A DNA stretch of 9,650 bases from Betaproteobacteria bacterium UBA5582 (GTDB lineage: Bacteria > Pseudomonadota > Gammaproteobacteria > Burkholderiales > Rhodocyclaceae): NCBI GenBank assembly GCA_002425245.1, contig DILW01000110.1, forward strand, positions 1-9,650. The letters run 5' to 3'. Positions 5,340-9,650 of the stretch are shown here, one piece after another. The number at the start of each line of letters is the position of its first letter. Positions within the stretch are counted from its first letter, which is position 1. The notes under the pieces are model-generated. The model was not told the DNA's origin and searched no databases. It was given only the letters and a program-made list of their open reading frames with translations. The position numbers and the translations under genes are program-made.

Positions 5340-6232
5340 TTTGCTGCCTCCTTGTCTTCACGCTCGATCTCGTCCTCGATCTCCTTCGAGACCTCGTTCG
5401 GACCCTTGGTCACGTAGTGGAACAGGCTGCCCAGGGCAACGCCGGCCAGGGCCAGCGTCGCCAGCGGCTTGGCAAAGCCCTTCCACAGCGCGACCAGCGG
5501 GCTGATCGACGGGTTGTCCGGCAGGCCGGCGTACAGGTTGGGCTTGTCCGCGTGGTGCAGCACGTACATGACGTGCGTGCCGCCCACCCCTTGCGGGTCG
5601 TACAGGCCGGCCTGGTCGTAGCCGCGTTCCTTGAGGTCGGTCACGCGCTTGGCGGCGTAGTCCTTCATGTCCTCCTTCGAACCGAACTGGATGGCGCCGG
5701 TCGGGCACGCCTTGACGCAGGCCGGCGCCTGGTTGACCGCGACCCGGTCGGAACACAGCGAGCACTTGTAGGCCTTGCTGTCTTCCTTGGAGATGCGCGG
5801 AACGTTGAACGGACAGCCGGTGACGCAGTAGCCGCAGCCGATGCAGTTTTCCTGGTGGAAATCGACGATGCCGTTGCTGTACTGGATGATCGCACCGGGC
5901 GCCGGGCAGGCCTTGAGGCAGCCCGGATCGGCGCAATGCATGCAGCCGTCCTTGCGGATCAGCCACTCGAGCTTGTTGTTCTGCTCGACCTCGGTGAAGC
6001 GCATCACCGTCCACGACTTCGCCGTCAGATCCATCGGGTTGTCGTAGACGCCGTGGCAGTTGCCGACTTCGTCGCGGATGTCGTTCCACTCCGAACAGGC
6101 GACCTGGCAGGCCTTGCAGCCGATGCAGGCGGATACGTCGATGAGCTTGGCGACTTCGATGGTTTTCCGCACTTGCGTGGCGGGCGTCGTCGTCGCGGAG
6201 CGCTGTTTGATGTCTAGCGATTGCAGTGCCAT
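5336..6232 (-). CDS. fdnH: Formate dehydrogenase iron-sulfur (beta) subunit
   Basis: This 298-residue electron-transfer subunit carries four [4Fe-4S] clusters in ferredoxin-like motifs: CIGCKACQVAC (36-46), CMHCADPGCLKACP, CIGCGYCVTGCP, and CSLCSDRVAVNQAPACVKACP. One transmembrane helix near the C-terminus (about 253-272, LATLALAGVALGSLFHYV) anchors it, followed by a charged tail (EVSKEIEDEIEREDKEAAK). It has no signal of its own and is expected to be exported by hitch-hiking with the Tat signal of FdnG. The start at 6232 follows AGGGAG by 7 nt and lies 12 nt after the fdnG stop. The length matches FdnH/FdoH (294-300). Confidence 0.96.
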   Translation of the reverse strand: MALQSLDIKQRSATTTPATQVRKTIEVAKLIDVSACIGCKACQVACSEWNDIRDEVGNCHGVYDNPMDLTAKSWTVMRFTEVEQNNKLEWLIRKDGCMHCADPGCLKACPAPGAIIQYSNGIVDFHQENCIGCGYCVTGCPFNVPRISKEDSKAYKCSLCSDRVAVNQAPACVKACPTGAIQFGSKEDMKDYAAKRVTDLKERGYDQAGLYDPQGVGGTHVMYVLHHADKPNLYAGLPDNPSISPLVALWKGFAKPLATLALAGVALGSLFHYVTKGPNEVSKEIEDEIEREDKEAAK

Positions 6233-6244
6233 ATCAGCTCTCCC

Positions 6245-9200
6245 TCAGGCTTTCTCGATGTTGACCAGGAACGCCTTGTACTCCGGCGTCTGCGTGTTGG
6301 CGTCACCAACGAACGGGGTCAGGGTGTTGGTGATGAAGCCGGGCTTCGTCGCTCCCTTGAACCCGTAGTGGATCGGGATGCCGACCGTGTGCACCTTCTT
6401 GCCGTCCACATCGAGCGCCTTGATGCGCTTGGTCACCACCGCCACCGCCTTGATGAAACCGCGGTTGGAACGGATCTTGACCTTGTCGCCGGCGACGATG
6501 CCCTTTTCCTTCGCCAGTTCCTCGCCGATCTCGACGAACTGTTCCGGCTGCATGATCGCGTTGATCCTGCTCTGCTTGGTCCAGTAGTGGAAATGCTCGG
6601 TCAGGCGATAGGTCGTCGCCACGTACGGGAAGTCCTTGGCCTTGCCGAACGCTTCCATGTCGCCCTTGTACACGCGGGCGGCCGGATTACTGGTCGCCTT
6701 CGGGTTGTTCGGGTGCATCGGATTGTTGTCGAGCGGGGTTTCGAACGGCTCGTAGTGCTCGGGGAACGGACCTTCGGCCATCAGCTCGCGGCTGAACAGA
6801 CGCGCCACGCCTTCCGGATTCATGATGAAGGGCATGACGTTCTGGTCGGGCGCGGCGTCGGGACGCATGTCGGGGATGTCGTTGCCGCCCCAGGCGGTGC
6901 CCGTCCATTTCAGCACCGTCCGCTTGGCATCCCACGGCTTGCCGGAAGGATCGGCCGAGGCGCGGTTGTAGATGATGCGCCGGTTGACCGGCCAGGCATA
7001 ACCCCAGTTCAGCGTCTGGCCGAGGCCGGACGGATCGCTGTTGTCGCGCTTGGCGGTGTTGTTGCCGGCTTGCGACCAGCTGCCGCAGTAGATCCAGTTG
7101 CCGCAGGCAGTCGAACCGTCGTCGCGCAGCATGGCGAAGCTCGGCAACTGTTCGCCGGCCTTGACCAGTACCTTGGTCGGGTCCTTGGGATCGAGCACGT
7201 CGGCCAGCGCCTTGCCGTTGATCTCGCGCAGGAGTTCTTCGGGCGACGGCTTGGCCGGCTGGGTGTAGGCCCAGGTCAGGTTGAGGATGGGATCGGGGAA
7301 AGCGCCGCCTTCCTTGGCATACATCTCCTTCAGCTTGAGGAAGAGCGCCGCCATGATCTCGGTGTCGTCCTTCGATTCGCCCGGCCCGTCCACCGCCTTC
7401 CAGCGCCACTGGATGACGCGGCCGGAGTTGGTGAAGGTGCCGGCGTTCTCGGCGAACAGCGTGGTCGGCAGGCGGAAGACCTCGGTCGGAATCTCGGCCG
7501 GCTTGACGTCGTTGAACTCGCCGTGCGGCTTCCAGTACTCGGAAGTGTCGGTCGCCAGCGGGTCCATAACGACCATGTACTTGAGCTTGCTCATGGCGTC
7601 CGAGACCTTCTTCTTGTTGGCCACCGAGGCCAGCGGGTTGAAGCCCTGACAGAAGAAGCCGTTGATCTTGCCCTCGTACATCGCGTTGAAGATCGACAGC
7701 ACGTCCGACGCCCCGCCCAGTTTCGGGAAGTAGTCGTAAGCGAAGTCGTTCTCGGCGGTGGCCGCGTTGCCCCACCAGGCCTTGGCCAGGCTGGTATGCC
7801 ACTTGGGGAAGTTCTGCGGGAAATTCATCTGGCCCGGACGCAACGGCTTCGGCGTGCGCTTGGCGAGATAGGTGGCGCGGTCCGGATCGGCATCGGTCGG
7901 CGCGCTGACGTAGCCCGGCAGATTCTGGGCGTAGAGCGCGAAATCGGTGATGCCCTGGACGTTGGCGTGGCCACGCAGGGCATTGATGCCGCCGCCGGCC
8001 ATGCCCATGTTGCCGAGCAATTGCTGGATGATCGCCATGCAGCGGATGTTCTGGGAGCCGACGGAATGCTCGGTCCAGCCCAGCGCGTACAAGTTGGTCA
8101 TCGTCTTGTCCGGCGCCGCGGTCTCGGCGATGTACTCGCAGACCTTGAGGAAGGCTTCCTTCGGCGTGCCGCAGACCTGCTGCACCACTTCCGGCGTGTA
8201 GCGGGAATAGTGGGTCTTGAGCAATTGCCAGACGCAGTTCGGATCCTGCATGGTCTCGTCGACCAGCGCATAGCCATCGCTGTCGAGCTGGTACTTCCAG
8301 CTGTCCTTGGCGTAGTTGCGCTTCTCCTCGTTATAGCCGGAGAAGATGCCGTCCTCGAACTTGTAACCCTGGTCGATCAGGAAGCTGGCGTTGGTGTACG
8401 CCTTGACGTATTCATGGTGAATCTTGTCGTTGCTGATCAGGTAGTTGATGACGCCGCCGAGGAAGGCGATGTCGGAACCCGAACGTAGCGGGGCATAGAA
8501 ATCGGCGACCGACGCCGTGCGGTTGAAGCGCGGGTCGACGACCACGAGCTTGGCCTTGCGCGTCTTCTTCGCTTCGATCACCCACTTGAAGCCACAGGGA
8601 TGGGCTTCGGCGGGGTTGCCGCCCATGACGAAAACCAGATCAGCGTTCTTGATGTCCACCCAGTGGTTGGTCATCGCACCACGCCCGAAACTCGGAGCCA
8701 GACTGGCCACCGTGGGAGCGTGTCAAATGCGTGCCTGGGTGTCGATCGAGGTCATGCCCAACGCGCGAATCGTCTTCACGGTCAGGTAGCCGGCCTCGTT
8801 GCAAGCGGCTGAAGAGGCGAGGAATCCGGTGGTCGTCCAGCGATTGACGGTGACGCCGGCGTCGTTCTTGGCGACGAAATTGGCATCGCGGTCGGCCTTC
8901 ATGTGCTTGGCGATGCGGTCGATGGCTTCGTTCCAGGAGATCTTCTTCCATTCGGTCGAACCCGCTTCGCGCACTTCCGGCCACTTCAGGCGGTTCTGGC
9001 TATGGATCATGTCGCGCAGGCCGGCGCCCTTCGGGCACAGCGTACCGCGATTGACCGGATTGTCCGGGTCGCCTTCGATGTGGATGATCTCGCCCTGGGA
9101 ATTCTTGGACTTGTCCCCGGTCGAGTAGATCAGCACGCCGCAGGACACCGAGCAATACGGGCAGATATTGCGTGTTTCGGTGGCGCGGGCGAGCTTGAAG

Positions 9201-9310
9201 GTGCGTACTTCCGCCAGGGCTGCGGTCGGGGAGAAGCCCATCACTGCAATGGACGATCCCGTGAGCCCGGCGGAGCAGACCTTGAAGAACTGCCGCCTGT
9301 TCATGTTCAT
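6245..9310 (-). CDS. fdnG: Formate dehydrogenase-N/O catalytic (alpha) subunit, selenocysteine-containing
   Basis: This molybdenum (or tungsten) bis-pterin enzyme oxidises formate to CO2 in the periplasm. The frame is 1021 residues when the in-frame TGA (8723-8725) is read as selenocysteine; E. coli FdnG and FdoG are about 1015. A Tat signal is present (NRRQFFKVCSAGLTG, cleavage near ALA at 31-33). The N-terminal [4Fe-4S] ligands are Cys50, 53, 57 and 92 (CPYCSVSC, TLCPKG). The Sec is codon 196, the same number as in E. coli FdnG. It is followed by His197 and the conserved LAPSFGRGAMTNHWVD. The second part continues through the molybdopterin-binding domains to KAFLVNIEKA. The start at 9310 was chosen for its GGAGG 10 nt upstream and its Tat motif; an ATG at 9394 is upstream in frame but would bury the signal. 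The gene leads the operon and is followed after 12 nt by fdnH. fdoG is an equally valid symbol. Confidence 0.97.
8680..8725 (-). promoter_or_regulatory. UGA-Sec codon and SECIS element of fdnG
   Basis: Directly after the UGA (8725-8723), CACGC (8722-8718) can pair with GCGUG (8684-8680). Inside, CGG (8712-8710) pairs with CCG (8695-8693) and GCC (8707-8705) with GGC (8699-8697). The apical loop is AGUCU (8704-8700), and unpaired U/UG bases lie between the upper stems. This matches the bacterial SECIS plan: a hairpin within about 40 nt of the UGA, a GU-containing loop and a bulged U, which SelB recognises. The Sec codon agrees with FdnG alignment position 196. Confidence 0.9.
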
Positions 9311-9325
9311 TTGTCCATGACCTCC
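9307..9325 (-). promoter_or_regulatory. fdnG ribosome-binding site with overlapping three-codon ORF
   Basis: GGAGG lies at 9325-9321, 10 nt from the fdnG ATG (9310). An ATG at 9318 opens a mini-ORF, Met-Asp-Lys-stop, whose TGA (9309-9307) overlaps the fdnG start as ATGA. Its spacing from the GGAGG is only 2 nt, so it is probably not used efficiently, but it is worth knowing when the fdnG start is mapped. Confidence 0.45.
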
Positions 9326-9353
9326 GTTTGCGACCCCATGTCGCGCGGGGTTC

Positions 9354-9382
9354 ATCATGTGACAAGCGGGTTGCCAATGCAA
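9354..9382 (-). promoter_or_regulatory. Weak candidate sigma-70 promoter upstream of fdnG
   Basis: On the minus strand TTGCAT (9382-9377) and CATGAT (9359-9354) are separated by 17 nt. They match the -35 and -10 consensus at 3 and 4 of 6 positions. The placement, about 45 nt before the fdnG start in the rdgC-fdnG gap, is sensible, but the match is poor. No convincing FNR box was seen. An activator-dependent promoter would be expected for an anaerobic respiratory operon. Confidence 0.2.
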
Positions 9383-9415
9383 GCCATTTGACAATCCCCG
9401 GCCAGGCGCTGGCGC

Positions 9416-9650
9416 TTACCCTTCCTCGGGGACCTCGCCGCCGAGCGCCTCGACCAGTTGCGGCAGGAAACGCGACAGCTCGCCGGTCATCAGCGCGAAA
9501 TCGGCGTCGAACTGCTCGTCGGCGTGTTCGGCGCTCTTCTCGGACTGTTCCTTGAGCAGGTCGAGAAAGGCAAGGCGCCTGATCTCCAGCTTTTCGCCGA
9601 GGATGAACGAGATCCGGTCATCCCAGGTCAGCGCCAGGCGCGTCGGCAGC
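9416..9650 (-). CDS. rdgC: Recombination-associated protein RdgC, 3' end only
   Basis: The last 77 codons plus TAA (9418-9416) are present; the gene enters from the right edge. The translation contains LPTRLALTWDDRISFILGEK, then RLAFLDLLKEQ, and the hallmark C-terminal motif FDADFALMTGELSRFLPQLV followed by EALGGE. This is the conserved end of RdgC, a ring-shaped double-stranded DNA-binding protein of beta- and gammaproteobacteria that restrains RecA. It is probably unrelated in function to the formate dehydrogenase genes and ends 105 nt before fdnG. A short inverted repeat (GCCAG/CTGGC, 9401-9413) just past the stop is too weak to call a terminator with confidence. Confidence 0.9.
   Translation of the reverse strand, partial: LPTRLALTWDDRISFILGEKLEIRRLAFLDLLKEQSEKSAEHADEQFDADFALMTGELSRFLPQLVEALGGEVPEEG

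Noticed and set aside
6221..8488. Long plus-strand open frame of 755 codons opposite fdnG
   Set aside because: It is the antisense shadow of fdnG in GC-rich DNA. The opposite strand encodes a clear formate dehydrogenase with all family motifs, while this frame has low-complexity Arg/Gly/Val/Leu-rich sequence and no recognisable domain.
9365..9381. Sigma-54 promoter upstream of fdnG (TGGCA with TTGT spacing on the minus strand)
   Set aside because: The -24-like TGGCA is present, but the near-invariant GC of the -12 element is GT here, so the match is not good enough to call.
8723..9394. Separate short formate dehydrogenase gene ending at 8723
   Set aside because: The stop is the UGA-Sec codon of fdnG, shown by alignment position 196 and the SECIS hairpin. 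The two pieces are one gene.

Overview
The window reads almost entirely on the minus strand and holds a respiratory, selenium-dependent formate dehydrogenase locus with its accessory genes. It is GC-rich with tight Shine-Dalgarno spacing. The gene set (fdnGHI-type formate dehydrogenase, fdhE, selA, rdgC) and the protein sequences suggest a Gram-negative proteobacterium, most likely a betaproteobacterium such as a Rhodocyclales relative; the taxonomic placement is inference from protein resemblance only.

Layout, in the direction of transcription (high to low coordinates): the 3' end of rdgC (9650-9416); fdnG (9310-6245), whose UGA at codon 196 is read as selenocysteine and is followed by a clear bacterial SECIS hairpin; fdnH (6232-5336), the four-cluster ferredoxin-like subunit; fdnI (5339-4719), the cytochrome b subunit; an intrinsic terminator; fdhE (4652-3738), the maturation factor; a toxin-antitoxin module on the opposite strand (3121-3679); selA (3016-1619), the enzyme that makes selenocysteinyl-tRNA; a flavocytochrome c sulfide dehydrogenase-like flavoprotein with a Tat signal (1486-152); and the first codons of a flavodoxin-fold protein (73-1).

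The core genes work together. SelA charges tRNA-Sec so that FdnG can be completed. FdhE helps mature FdnG before the FdnGH complex leaves by the Tat pathway. FdnI anchors the complex and passes formate electrons to quinone. selB is not in the window.

The unusual part is 3011-3718. An AbrB/MazF-type toxin-antitoxin module lies in antisense orientation between fdhE and selA. It is flanked by a 31-bp direct repeat (one mismatch) that duplicates the selA ribosome-binding site and start codon, which looks like the scar of insertion. The toxin carries an in-frame UGA exactly between its two predicted catalytic residues: either a dead toxin or, far less likely, a recoded one in a selenocysteine gene cluster. 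Other points worth attention are a terminator whose U-tract nearly touches the fdhE start codon, and the loss of one redox cysteine in the sulfide dehydrogenase-like protein.
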